From: Arenibacter sp. F26102
Lineage (GTDB): Bacteria > Bacteroidota > Bacteroidia > Flavobacteriales > Flavobacteriaceae
Direction of reading: 5' to 3'
Assembly: GCF_023015865.1 (NCBI RefSeq)
Contig: NZ_JALKBC010000003.1
Location: 1-64,000 of the forward strand
Length of the DNA stretch: 64,000 nt
How positions within the stretch are numbered: the first letter of the stretch is position 1; each line of letters starts with the position of its first letter. The notes beneath the pieces were generated by a model, which was given only the letters and a program-made list of their open reading frames with translations, made no database searches and had not been told where the DNA came from. The translations under genes and the position numbers were made by a program. Below are positions 1-8,406 of this stretch, piece after piece.

Positions 1-23
1 CTTTGGAAATACGCCTCTTAAAA

Positions 24-85
24 ATTATTTCCCCCTCAATATCGCCCCCCAGAAAAAGGATGGGGTGTATTGAGGGGGAAATAAT
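24..85. repeat. 18-bp perfect inverted repeat
   Basis: Positions 24-41 and 68-85 are perfect reverse complements (18 bp) separated by 26 nt that themselves contain a C-run facing a G-run. It lies just downstream of the mobilization operon. It may be a strong terminator for that operon or a recombination or transfer site. The U-tract expected of a terminator is poor on both sides. Confidence 0.8.
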
Positions 86-225
86 CGACCAATTAAAAAA
101 ATAATGAAATTTTATTTGGAAAGTCCATAGAATACTTACCATAACTTAATTGCGCATGGATCCTATTGGATTTCTTTAGCGTTTGGGAAGATAAGCGTAA
201 AGAAGAAATCCATTAGGGCGCAACC

Positions 226-693
226 CTACTCCCGATTTGGAATACTATCTTGCTTTTGGACCCACTTTTCAAAATCCTTAAAGATGACCGGATGGTCTTC
301 AAAATAGCTCCTTGCCCTACCCAAGCTTTCCTTTTTTACTTTTAAAACCTCAGCCTTTTTTTCCTGTTCATAGTTGATAAAATAATAGCCCATATAGCCA
401 AATGCCATAGTGTTTATGCAAATGAAGATGTATAGCATCAACATCTCCCATTTTGGGGTCCATCTAGATTTTTCTATATTTTCCAAGACATTATCCATCC
501 GCTTATTATAAAATTCCAAGTTGATCTTTTGCAGCCTTAAAAAATCTTTTAGTTGAAACTCCAAATGAGAGGTGTCCGCTGTTATTTTTAGGTCGTCAAA
601 TTTTGTGGAAAGTTCTTCCAGTTTACCAATAGAATTGTTAAACCCGGATATTTCTTGGGTAAGCACTTCCATAATTTCATCCAGTTTTGCCAT
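226..693 (-). CDS. Mob-operon small membrane protein, unknown function (DUF6730-like)
   Basis: This 155-aa protein starts 4 bp after the relaxase stop codon and is co-oriented with it, so it is probably translated from the mobilization transcript. The N-terminal half (about residues 1-75) is helical and coiled-coil-like, with heptad-spaced Leu/Ile. One hydrophobic segment (about 83-107, rich in Ile, Tyr, Phe) should cross the membrane. A charged C-terminal tail follows. I recall this family as a frequent companion of flavobacterial MobB/MobC genes (DUF6730); that assignment is from memory. A role in mobilization, such as anchoring the relaxosome at the membrane, is only inferred from position. 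Confidence 0.75.
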   Translation of the reverse strand: MAKLDEIMEVLTQEISGFNNSIGKLEELSTKFDDLKITADTSHLEFQLKDFLRLQKINLEFYNKRMDNVLENIEKSRWTPKWEMLMLYIFICINTMAFGYMGYYFINYEQEKKAEVLKVKKESLGRARSYFEDHPVIFKDFEKWVQKQDSIPNRE

Positions 694-697
694 GATA

Positions 698-1567
698 TTA
701 TATTTCTATTCCAAGTCCAATTGATTTCTTAATAGCAATAGTGACCATCTTCTTGGCAATAGTTGCCGCCAGGTTGGGCGATAGCCCAACGGGCTTGCCC
801 AGTAATTTTACCTTATTTTCTCTAGCCATCCTTTGGGCTACATTTTTATCCCATCCCATATTTCCCGCTATGTTTCCCATAGACATGGAGCGGTGTACTT
901 CGCTGCCCTTTAAATTATGCCCCTTATATTCAAATCGGAAACCTTGGAGTTGGTTTTGCTTATTGATACTGGGAATCACCTCTACACCGTTCTTCGCCAT
1001 ATCGTTGATATACTTGTCAAAGTTATTTGGCTTGTCCTTTTCCATGACCTTATCGTGTATCTGTTTTATTTCCCCTCTTGTATTTTGAATCTGGTTCAGT
1101 TTTTCCTGCTGCACTTCTTTTACCGTAGTCAGGCCCATTTCTTTTGCCACATTTTCCGCCGCCTGTTGGCTCCGTTTTCCTATAAAACTATCCTTATAGG
1201 CATTGCCGTTGAAATCGATACGGTTTACATATACGTGGACATGGGTGTGTTCCTTATCCCTATGCACAAAGCCTATGGCCTGGCGCTCCAGTAGCCTCAT
1301 TTCCTTAAGGAACCTTTCAACGATTTCATTGAGGTCTTTGTTCGTCAGTCCCTGCCCATCTTCTATCGTTGGGCTGAGTACAAAACTCAAGGTATTCTTT
1401 TGGCAAAGATGGTTCTGCTGCTGGATGACCTTGAACTCTTGAGTGATCTCCCTAGGATTGTCTCCCGACAAATGTTCGCGGTAGACGACTTCTGCCTCCT
1501 TCTCCCCGTTCCAACCATAACCCATGGATGCTCCGGTATGCGATATAGATTTTCCCATGCCTATCAT
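698..1567 (-). CDS. mobB: Relaxase/mobilization nuclease, MobB-like
   Basis: This 289-aa relaxase would nick one strand at oriT and stay covalently bound to the 5' end during mobilization. The metal-binding histidine triad is visible as H102-x4-H107-x-H109-x-H111 followed by N115, the usual relaxase motif III. The N-terminus has the conserved run K6 S I S H10 T, and Y17 is a candidate catalytic tyrosine. The C-terminal half (about 150-289) is basic and lacks a helicase domain, as in small MobP-type relaxases of Bacteroidota mobilizable elements. Its start codon overlaps the stop of the upstream MobC-like gene by 4 nt, indicating translational coupling. Confidence 0.9.
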   Translation of the reverse strand: MIGMGKSISHTGASMGYGWNGEKEAEVVYREHLSGDNPREITQEFKVIQQQNHLCQKNTLSFVLSPTIEDGQGLTNKDLNEIVERFLKEMRLLERQAIGFVHRDKEHTHVHVYVNRIDFNGNAYKDSFIGKRSQQAAENVAKEMGLTTVKEVQQEKLNQIQNTRGEIKQIHDKVMEKDKPNNFDKYINDMAKNGVEVIPSINKQNQLQGFRFEYKGHNLKGSEVHRSMSMGNIAGNMGWDKNVAQRMARENKVKLLGKPVGLSPNLAATIAKKMVTIAIKKSIGLGIEI

Positions 1568-1860
1568 TTCCTAAAGGATAAAAGATGTCCACGTATCTCA
1601 CTAGCCAATTGCACTACTTCATCTGCCAATTTTGGATTGCGTTTTCGGAACATATTCCCAATAAGCTTAAAATTTGTTTCATACCTCGTCAGCATCTTGT
1701 ACATCTCTATTTGTTCTTGGGTCAAACGTTCTATTATTCGATCATCAAAAGCCGCTCGGCGACAATATTCACTTATGGAAAGTCCACTCCTATCAGCCTT
1801 GACCCTTAGTAGTTTCTTCTCATAAATAGAACACCTAAACTGTACAAACTCCTTCTTCAT
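1564..1860 (-). CDS. mobC: MobC-like relaxosome accessory protein
   Basis: This 98-aa basic protein resembles plasmid mobilization MobC proteins. Its N-terminal part (about residues 5-40) fits a ribbon-helix-helix fold: a short strand with alternating residues (FVQFRC), then helices around KKLLRVKADRSGLSISEYCRRAAF. Such proteins bind oriT and help the relaxase open the DNA. It overlaps the relaxase gene by 4 nt and leads the mobilization operon. The intergenic DNA upstream (1861-2128) contains an inverted repeat suited to an oriT. Confidence 0.85.
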   Translation of the reverse strand: MKKEFVQFRCSIYEKKLLRVKADRSGLSISEYCRRAAFDDRIIERLTQEQIEMYKMLTRYETNFKLIGNMFRKRNPKLADEVVQLASEIRGHLLSFRK

Positions 1861-1985
1861 TTTAGCATTTCTGAACCTTTACCCTGCAACCATTTAAAAA
1901 ATATCCATTGAAGCTCCATCTATATTCCTATATCGAAAATCAAGTTATTGGTTCCTATTCTTTTGCGACCCATCGGGAGCAAAAG

Positions 1986-2015
1986 CAAGATTTGTCATGA
2001 CAATGACACATCTTG
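1986..2015. other. Candidate origin of transfer (imperfect inverted repeat)
   Basis: Positions 1986-1998 and 2003-2015 form an imperfect 13-bp inverted repeat (12 of 13 pairs) with a 4-nt loop. It lies about 125 bp upstream of mobC, where oriT sites of small mobilizable elements usually lie. A second, 7-bp inverted repeat occurs at 2090-2107. The nick site cannot be read directly. Confidence 0.35.
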
Positions 2016-2128
2016 AATTCTCACTCAATCGGATTTTTTACGTCTACATTCCGTTTCATCTTTTTCTCTCTATCCACATACTTCTTATTATTAGTACTAC
2101 TACTAATTAGCTTGTGTTTATTGAAATA

Positions 2129-2419
2129 CTACTTTTTCTTCCGTGGTAATTGCTTATTGAATTCTCGCTCCAAATAATCATCTGATAAATTAGGTTCGCC
2201 CAATAACCAATTATCTATAATATCCTTGTCAAAAAATTTCTGACGGATGTGTTTGTTACCTCCCATTGGGATTAATCTTAACTGGGTCAGTTTGTAAATC
2301 TTGCTTTTGGAGAGTCCCGTATAGGCCACAAGATCATCTACGTTCATCACTTTCTTTTGATGTGAAAGAAGTCCCTTGATATCCCTTAAGAGATCTACCA
2401 TGTCGTTTTCTATTTCCAT
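2129..2419 (-). CDS. Excisionase-like helix-turn-helix DNA-binding protein
   Basis: This 96-aa protein has a MerR/excisionase-type winged HTH (HTH_17-like) around residues 24-72: a start like KVMNVDDLVAYTGLSKSKIY, then a K/R-rich wing and the typical ending that places a W (DIIDNWL). Such proteins accompany tyrosine recombinases in Bacteroidota mobile elements, where they act as recombination directionality factors or regulators of mobilization genes. It lies 268 bp upstream of mobC on the same strand. The integrase gene is 10 kb away, on the other side of the CRISPR-Cas locus. Confidence 0.8.
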   Translation of the reverse strand: MEIENDMVDLLRDIKGLLSHQKKVMNVDDLVAYTGLSKSKIYKLTQLRLIPMGGNKHIRQKFFDKDIIDNWLLGEPNLSDDYLEREFNKQLPRKKK

Positions 2420-2537
2420 AATTCTCGCTTTAAAATAGCCGCAATGCGGTCTACCTGTGTTACAAATGTTCGAAGCAAAGAAAGGAGATGCAAGCGGGTG
2501 AAAAGAAGAAAAAGGGTAAATCTACCCCTAAGAATAT

Positions 2538-3248
2538 TTAAATATCCCCCAAGAAATCGAAGAATGAATCTATCCGTCGTTCAAATTCATGATTGGGAGG
2601 AAACTCATTGTACTTTTTTGAAAGTATCTCGGCAGACATCAAGTTTCCTTTGTGGTAAATTTTTTGGGATCTCTCAAAGGATTTTAAGCTAATCCCCTTC
2701 TTAAGTTGTTTGAACTTATCCAGAATATATTTTAATTGAGGTTGGGTACAGTTAAAATGCAGCACCGAATCGTGGTCGCTAAAATCCAGAACCATAACTT
2801 CATAAAAATTGGAGAAACTTGTTAAGTTCTCGTCCAGATATTCATATTGGGTCAAGGAACCATAGATCCTTCTAAGAACACGCTCATTGAAATCCATATT
2901 GAAACCGACCAGTTTCATTCGTGAACTTCTGTTTTGATACTTCACTTTCTTTTCATAAGCATCCGATACCAAAATTACAAAGATTAAAATAACGGAAAAC
3001 CATATCGGAAGCAATGCCAACCAAAGGATTTCGTAGGTTTCATAAAGATCGAACGAAAAGTAGACCACAAATATTCCAAAAAGAATAAGCCCAAAAATCA
3101 GTCCATTATTACCTCTTCTCATAAAGGTATTAACGTTCTGGTGGATTCTGTCCTTTCTCCCTTTCAAGACGACCAACCAATTAGCGATATTTTCGATTAT
3201 TTTTTTCATTTTACAAAAAGCTGATTTCAAGATAGTTAAAAGAATCAA
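2538..3248 (-). CDS. Two-TM membrane protein, unknown function (island cargo)
   Basis: I do not recognise this 236-aa protein. Two hydrophobic segments lie at about residues 50-70 and 75-98. A cytoplasmic-looking domain of about 130 residues follows, with aromatic and charged residues and no catalytic motif that I can identify. An in-frame internal Met (residue 13, in CKMKK) could be the true start, because the first dozen residues look atypical. It is the last minus-strand gene before the tracrRNA/cas9 region, so it may be island cargo. A defence or regulatory role is not shown by the sequence. Confidence 0.6.
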   Translation of the reverse strand: MILLTILKSAFCKMKKIIENIANWLVVLKGRKDRIHQNVNTFMRRGNNGLIFGLILFGIFVVYFSFDLYETYEILWLALLPIWFSVILIFVILVSDAYEKKVKYQNRSSRMKLVGFNMDFNERVLRRIYGSLTQYEYLDENLTSFSNFYEVMVLDFSDHDSVLHFNCTQPQLKYILDKFKQLKKGISLKSFERSQKIYHKGNLMSAEILSKKYNEFPPNHEFERRIDSFFDFLGDI

Positions 3249-3305
3249 TACCCATTTTAATTTTCGACGTTATGATTCAAAAAATGGACAAGGATTTGCC
3301 AGATT

Positions 3306-3500
3306 TTGTGGCTAGGGAGAAGAAAGGTCAAGCGGCCCTTCGCCGCTTGTGCTTTCGTGCGGCCGAGGGGGTCGGAAAACCTGCCTATGGCGGCAGGCAG
3401 GCCCGAACGGAAGGACTTACCTAGCGGACCGGAGAAGCGTTTCCGCCAGGGGAGGATTGGAGTGGAAGGTTTTTTCTACTTCCGCAGGCTTGGGGTTGCA
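3306..3500. other. G+C-rich non-coding patch with nested hairpins
   Basis: This stretch is much richer in G+C than its AT-rich surroundings and contains short inverted repeats, for example the CCTGCC / GGCAGG pairs around 3378-3402. It resembles intergenic repeat elements scattered in flavobacterial genomes (from memory). The open frame that crosses it continues into the tracrRNA gene and has no protein-like features. It may mark a junction between the mobilization module and the CRISPR-Cas module. Confidence 0.45.
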
Positions 3501-3611
3501 AGGTATCACTTTATAATTCTTTGTTTTATGGCAAATACATTTCTCTATAGGATAATTAAAAGAGTTATTATTATATTAGAAGTTCTCTTAGGAGATCCTC
3601 CCCCAATATTA

Positions 3612-3690
3612 CCAAAAAAAAAGCGACCCGTTAAGGCCGCTTTGAATGTTTTCACAACGGAATAATCCTTATTGTGAATTGCTTTCAGTA
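3612..3690 (-). ncRNA. tracrRNA
   Basis: On the minus strand the anti-repeat (opposite 3671-3696) matches the reverse complement of the first 26 nt of the CRISPR repeat at 23 of 26 positions. Two of the three differences still allow G-U pairing. It is followed by a nexus-like element (AAGGATTATTCCG, 3657-3669). A Rho-independent terminator follows: an 8-bp stem with one G-U (3621-3628 with 3635-3642) and a T-run (3614-3620). The predicted transcript is about 75-80 nt. It would pair with pre-crRNA for RNase III processing and be loaded into Cas9. It is transcribed divergently from cas9. The 5' end is estimated from the promoter box, not measured. Confidence 0.9.
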
Positions 3691-3693
3691 CCG

Positions 3694-3724
3694 TAAATGT
3701 AATAAAATAATTAAACTAAACAAT
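3694..3724 (-). promoter_or_regulatory. Putative tracrRNA promoter (TTG-N19-TAnnTTTA)
   Basis: Read on the minus strand, a TACATTTA box (3694-3701) is preceded after exactly 19 nt by TTG (3721-3723). This resembles the Bacteroidota consensus TTTG-N(about 19-21)-TAnnTTTG with the final G changed to A. It predicts a start around 3687-3690, at the beginning of the anti-repeat. Confidence 0.5.
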
Positions 3725-3740
3725 TACGGTTTTCCGTAAT
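3723..3740. repeat. 7-bp inverted repeat between tracrRNA and cas9
   Basis: ATTACGG (3723-3729) and CCGTAAT (3734-3740) flank a TTTT loop in the short divergent promoter region shared by the tracrRNA and cas9. It overlaps the edge of the putative tracrRNA -33 element, so it could be an operator. This is inference only. Confidence 0.5.
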
Positions 3741-3783
3741 GCAAATAGATAGCTTTAAATTAAATTGAAAAAAATAGTTTTAG

Positions 3784-6700
3784 ATGAAAAGAATTTTAGG
3801 ATTGGATTTGGGGACTAACTCAATCGGGTGGGCATTGATAAACTCTAATTTTGAAAAAAAGGAAGGTGCCATAAAAGGTATGGGGACACGCATAATACCG
3901 ATGGGGCAGGATATTCTAGGAAAATTTGATGCAGGAGTTTCTATATCCCAAACGGCGGAACGAACCAATCATAGAGGTATAAGGCGTTTATATCAACGAG
4001 ATAATTTGAGGAGGGATAGATTACATCGTGTACTAAATGTTTTAGGTTTTTTACCACCACATTATGCGGGTCAAATTGATTTTGAAAAGTATTTAGGTCA
4101 ATTTAAAAGAGGAACTGAACCGAAACTCGTTTATAAAAGTGATGAAGAGGAAAACCACCATTTTATATTTCAAGAATCTTTCAATGAAATGGTAGATGAA
4201 TTTAAAGCTAATGGTCAAGACATCAAAATTCCATACGATTGGACTATTTATTATTTAAGAAAAAAAGCGCTTTCAAATAAAGTTTTGAAAGATGAACTTG
4301 CTTGGATACTTCTCAATTTTAATCAAAAACGAGGTTATTATCAATTGAGAGGGGAGGAAGAAGAAATATCAAAAGATAAAATAGAAGAGTTCTACGCACT
4401 AAAAGTCGCTGAAGTTCAAGCAACAGAAGATGTCAATGCAAAAGGGACATGGTATAATGTAATCTTAGTAAATGGATGGATTTACCGTCGCCAAAGCAAA
4501 GAACCACTATATGATTGGAAAGATACAACCAAAGAATTCATAGTTACCACTACCTTAGAAAAGGACGGAACAGTCAAAACAGACAAATACGGGAATGAGA
4601 AAAGAAGTTTTAGAGCTGTGGATTCTGAAAAAGATTGGATTGCAATTAAGAAGAAAACAGAAAACGATATTCTTGATTCCCAAAAAACTGTTGGTCAATA
4701 TATCTACGAAACATTACTAACAAATCCAAAACAAAAAATTAGAGGCAAGTTAGTTAAGACCATAGAGCGAAAATTTTACCGTGAAGAACTCAATGCTATC
4801 CTCGAAAAACAAATTACATTTCATCCAGAATTACAAACTGAAAGCGGACTTTATAAAAAATGCATCGAAGAACTTTATCCTAGAAACGAAGCGCATCAAC
4901 AGAACATTGAAAAACGGGATTTTAAATATCTATTTGTTGAGGATATTATATTTTACCAAAGACCATTAAAAAGCAAAAAATCCAGTATTGCCGATTGTCC
5001 CTATGAAAATCGTATTTATAAAAACGAAAAAGGGGAATTTGTGAAAAAGCCTCTCAAGGCTATTCCAAAATCCAATCCATTTTTTCAGGAATTCAGATTG
5101 TGGCAATTTCTACAGAACCTGAAAATCTATGAATTGAATGGGGCAGGCGATATTGATGTAACATTAAACTATCTAAATAACAAACTAGCTTGGGTGTCAC
5201 TTTTTCAATTCTTAAATGAACGGCAGGACATCGAGCAAAAAATTCTCCTTAAACACTTCAAACTTTCAGAAAAAACACACCGCTGGAATTATGTGCCTGA
5301 CAAAAAATATCCCTGTAACGAAACCAAAAGCCAAATTAAGTCTAGACTTTCCAAAGTTGAGGGAGCTGATATAGATGCTACTTTGAAACCAGATTTTGTA
5401 CAATCCCTATGGCATTTAATCTATTCGGTTACAGATAAAAATGAGTTTGAAAAAGCCCTAGGGACTTTCGCTTCAAAGAATGATTTAGACAAAGGTAGCT
5501 TTGTTGAAAATTTCAAGAAATTTCCACCATTTGAAAGCAGTTATGGTGCCTATTCTGAAAAAGCCATCAAGAAGCTACTTTACTTAATGCGAATCGGTCA
5601 ATATTGGGATGAAACATCAATAGATAGTGAGGTAAAAAATAGGGTTGCTTCTATAATGGAACGTTTGGAAATTATAGACTTTGACATAGAAAAACTCGAC
5701 AGTATTCAAGACGATGACATTCCCAAAAGACTTTTAAAATCTTTTATCAAATCAAAATCCAATTCTTTAAGTGGCCTAAACACTTATCAAGCCTGCTATG
5801 CCGTTTATAACAGGCATTCTGAGGTTGGCGACATTAAAAAGTGGAAACAACCCAACGATATTACCACATACTTAAACGAATTTAAACAACACGGACTGCG
5901 CAATCCCATTGTTGAACAAATTACCTTGGAAACGTTGAGAGTAGTGCGCGACATATGGGAGCATTACGGAACATTCAAAGAAATTAACGGTATCAAAATC
6001 TATGATCCGCTTTTTGATGAAATACACGTTGAATTGGGTCGTGAAATGAAAAACGACCAAAAAACACGGGAGCGAATTTCAAAAGCCATATTAGAAAAAG
6101 AAAACACAAACGAACGTATAAAAGCACTTTTAAAGGAAATTAAGGACGACCCAGAAGTATACGAAGATGTACGCCCTTTTTCCCCAAGCCACCAAGAGAT
6201 TTTGAAGTTATATGAGGAGGGTGTTTATGAAAATCCAAATACAGGATATGACACGGTTTCTTCTGATGAAATCGAAAAAATAAGAAAAAACACTTCCCCA
6301 ACCAAATCAGAAATCACACGGTACAAGCTTTGGTTGGGACAAGGTTATATTTCGCCATATACGGGAAAACTTATTCCGCTGACCAAATTGTTTTCAACCG
6401 AATATCAGATTGAGCACATCATCCCACAATCAAGGTATTTTGACAATTCATTTAGTAACAAGATTATTTGTGAAAGTGCCGTAAATGATGAAAAAGGAAA
6501 CGAAACAGCTTACTCCTTTCTTAAAAATAGGGGTGGAGAACTTATCGATTTGGGGCAAGGAAACTCCGTCTCCCTATTCTCATTGGAAAATTATGAAAAT
6601 CACTGCAAACATTATTTTAAAAACAACAAATCAAAACTTACCAAGTTATTGAGTGAGAATATTCCTGAGGGTTTTATAAACCGTCAGCTCAATGATAGTC

Positions 6701-8406
6701 GTTACATTAGTAAGCTAATCAAAGGCCTATTAAGTAATGTGGTGCGTGAAGACGGCGAGCAAGAGGCGACTTCAAAATACCTTATCCCGGTTAATGGTTC
6801 GATAACTTCAAAACTTAAACAAGATTGGGGCCTTAATGATAAATGGAACGAAATTATTGCGCCCCGTTTTATGCGTTTAAATGAAATGACCAACTCACAG
6901 GATTTTGGTTTTTGGGATAAAGACATCAATGCCTTTAGGGTACTAGTTCCAGATGATTTGGCTAAAGGTTTTAGCAAAAAAAGAATAGACCATCGCCATC
7001 ACGCATTGGATGCTTTGGTTGTTGCCTGCACTACAAAAGATCATATTAACTATATATCATCCCTAAATACCTCAAGAAAAAACTACGCCTTGGTTTCAAA
7101 ATTAAGAGCTACAAAAGAGAAGCAAATTAAAGATGGAAAAACAGGCAATTACAAAACAATTAAGGTTGCTAAAGCCTATCATCAACCTTGGGCAGGCTTT
7201 ACTTCTGAAGCCCAAGAAACCCTTGAGCACATAGTTGTAAGTTTCAAACAAAACCTGCGGGTCATCAATAAGACAAATAACAAAACCCAACAATGGATCA
7301 AGAAAAATGGAATGCTGAAAAAAGAATTGATAAAACAGACCAAAGGTCAAAATTGGGCAATACGTAAATCTTTGCACAAAGATACCGTAGCTGGAAAAGT
7401 AGTATTGAAAAGAGAAAAAGGTGCTGTTACAATTAATACGGCAATCGATTCTTGGGAAATGATAGTAGATAAAACGCTAAAGAATATAATCAGGGAAAAA
7501 ATTGAAACATTCAATGGCGATTTAGCAAAAACGAAAAAGTATTTTAAAACAAATCCCTTAGAAAATGAGAACGGGATTTTAAGTAAGATAGCTATTGATG
7601 AAAATATCGAGGCCTATGCAACGCGGATTGCACTGACCGAAAAATTTACCCGAAAACAATTAGAAAGTATCACAGATACGGGCATCCAAAAAATCCTTGA
7701 AAATCACATTAAAAACTATTTAGATGATAAAGGAAAGGAGCGGTTTGATCTTGCATTTAATGATGCGGGCATTGAAGAAATGAATAAAAACATAAAGAGT
7801 CTAAATAACGGCAAACCACATCAACCAATTAAAAAAGTTCGTGTTTATGAAGTTGGCAATAAATTTAGTGTTGGTGAAGAAGGTGCCAAAAGTTCAAAAT
7901 ATGTTGAAGCTGCAAAGGGAACAAATCTCTTTTTTGCCATTTATTGGGATGAAGAAAAACAAAAAAGGAATTATGAAACTATTCCATTAGAGCGTGTAAT
8001 TGCTTGGCAAAAAGAAGAAGCTTCTTTACCAAAAGAACAACGGACAAGAGTTCCCATAGACCCTACTAAGGGGCAATTTTTGTTTTCTATTTCGCCTAAT
8101 GATCTCGTTTTTGTTCCTAGTGATGAGGAAATTGAAGATAATAGCTTAGTCGATTTTTCTAATTTAGATCGCAAACAAATTGAAATGATTTATAAAATGG
8201 ATAAATCGTCTGAAAAGGAATGCTATTTTACAAAATTCGATATTGCTAATCTTATTTACCCATATAAAGCAAAAGAAAAATTTGGAGAACTCGGTAGTCA
8301 AAATAAGCTTCAAACTACTATGGATCAACAGAATTTGAAAATAGTTGATAGATGTTGGAAACTTCAAGTTGATAAATTAGGAAATATTATAAGTGTTATC
8401 AAATGA
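3784..8406 (+). CDS. cas9: CRISPR-associated endonuclease Cas9, type II-C
   Basis: This RNA-guided DNA nuclease uses crRNA:tracrRNA to cut both strands of matching DNA. All catalytic residues are present. RuvC-I has D8 (GLDLGTNSIGW). The Arg-rich bridge helix lies near residues 60-90. RuvC-II has E750 (HVELGREM). The HNH motif has E877-H878 and N901, with the same 23-residue H-to-N spacing as SpCas9. RuvC-III has H1073 and D1076 (HHALDAL). At 1540 aa it is at the large end of the Bacteroidota II-C Cas9 clade. The stop overlaps the cas1 start by 4 nt (ATGA), so the two are coupled. The subtype is set by the cas9-cas1-cas2 order without csn2 or cas4. The target-flanking motif cannot be deduced here. 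Confidence 0.98.
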   Translation: MKRILGLDLGTNSIGWALINSNFEKKEGAIKGMGTRIIPMGQDILGKFDAGVSISQTAERTNHRGIRRLYQRDNLRRDRLHRVLNVLGFLPPHYAGQIDFEKYLGQFKRGTEPKLVYKSDEEENHHFIFQESFNEMVDEFKANGQDIKIPYDWTIYYLRKKALSNKVLKDELAWILLNFNQKRGYYQLRGEEEEISKDKIEEFYALKVAEVQATEDVNAKGTWYNVILVNGWIYRRQSKEPLYDWKDTTKEFIVTTTLEKDGTVKTDKYGNEKRSFRAVDSEKDWIAIKKKTENDILDSQKTVGQYIYETLLTNPKQKIRGKLVKTIERKFYREELNAILEKQITFHPELQTESGLYKKCIEELYPRNEAHQQNIEKRDFKYLFVEDIIFYQRPLKSKKSSIADCPYENRIYKNEKGEFVKKPLKAIPKSNPFFQEFRLWQFLQNLKIYELNGAGDIDVTLNYLNNKLAWVSLFQFLNERQDIEQKILLKHFKLSEKTHRWNYVPDKKYPCNETKSQIKSRLSKVEGADIDATLKPDFVQSLWHLIYSVTDKNEFEKALGTFASKNDLDKGSFVENFKKFPPFESSYGAYSEKAIKKLLYLMRIGQYWDETSIDSEVKNRVASIMERLEIIDFDIEKLDSIQDDDIPKRLLKSFIKSKSNSLSGLNTYQACYAVYNRHSEVGDIKKWKQPNDITTYLNEFKQHGLRNPIVEQITLETLRVVRDIWEHYGTFKEINGIKIYDPLFDEIHVELGREMKNDQKTRERISKAILEKENTNERIKALLKEIKDDPEVYEDVRPFSPSHQEILKLYEEGVYENPNTGYDTVSSDEIEKIRKNTSPTKSEITRYKLWLGQGYISPYTGKLIPLTKLFSTEYQIEHIIPQSRYFDNSFSNKIICESAVNDEKGNETAYSFLKNRGGELIDLGQGNSVSLFSLENYENHCKHYFKNNKSKLTKLLSENIPEGFINRQLNDSRYISKLIKGLLSNVVREDGEQEATSKYLIPVNGSITSKLKQDWGLNDKWNEIIAPRFMRLNEMTNSQDFGFWDKDINAFRVLVPDDLAKGFSKKRIDHRHHALDALVVACTTKDHINYISSLNTSRKNYALVSKLRATKEKQIKDGKTGNYKTIKVAKAYHQPWAGFTSEAQETLEHIVVSFKQNLRVINKTNNKTQQWIKKNGMLKKELIKQTKGQNWAIRKSLHKDTVAGKVVLKREKGAVTINTAIDSWEMIVDKTLKNIIREKIETFNGDLAKTKKYFKTNPLENENGILSKIAIDENIEAYATRIALTEKFTRKQLESITDTGIQKILENHIKNYLDDKGKERFDLAFNDAGIEEMNKNIKSLNNGKPHQPIKKVRVYEVGNKFSVGEEGAKSSKYVEAAKGTNLFFAIYWDEEKQKRNYETIPLERVIAWQKEEASLPKEQRTRVPIDPTKGQFLFSISPNDLVFVPSDEEIEDNSLVDFSNLDRKQIEMIYKMDKSSEKECYFTKFDIANLIYPYKAKEKFGELGSQNKLQTTMDQQNLKIVDRCWKLQVDKLGNIISVIK

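Noticed and set aside
741-1825. Several plus-strand frames opposite the relaxase and MobC genes
   Set aside because: They are antisense shadows of clear mobilization genes and have no protein-like features.
3306-3665. 119-aa open frame upstream of cas9
   Set aside because: It crosses a G+C-rich repeat-like patch and then the tracrRNA gene and its terminator, has no domain-like composition and no supporting context.
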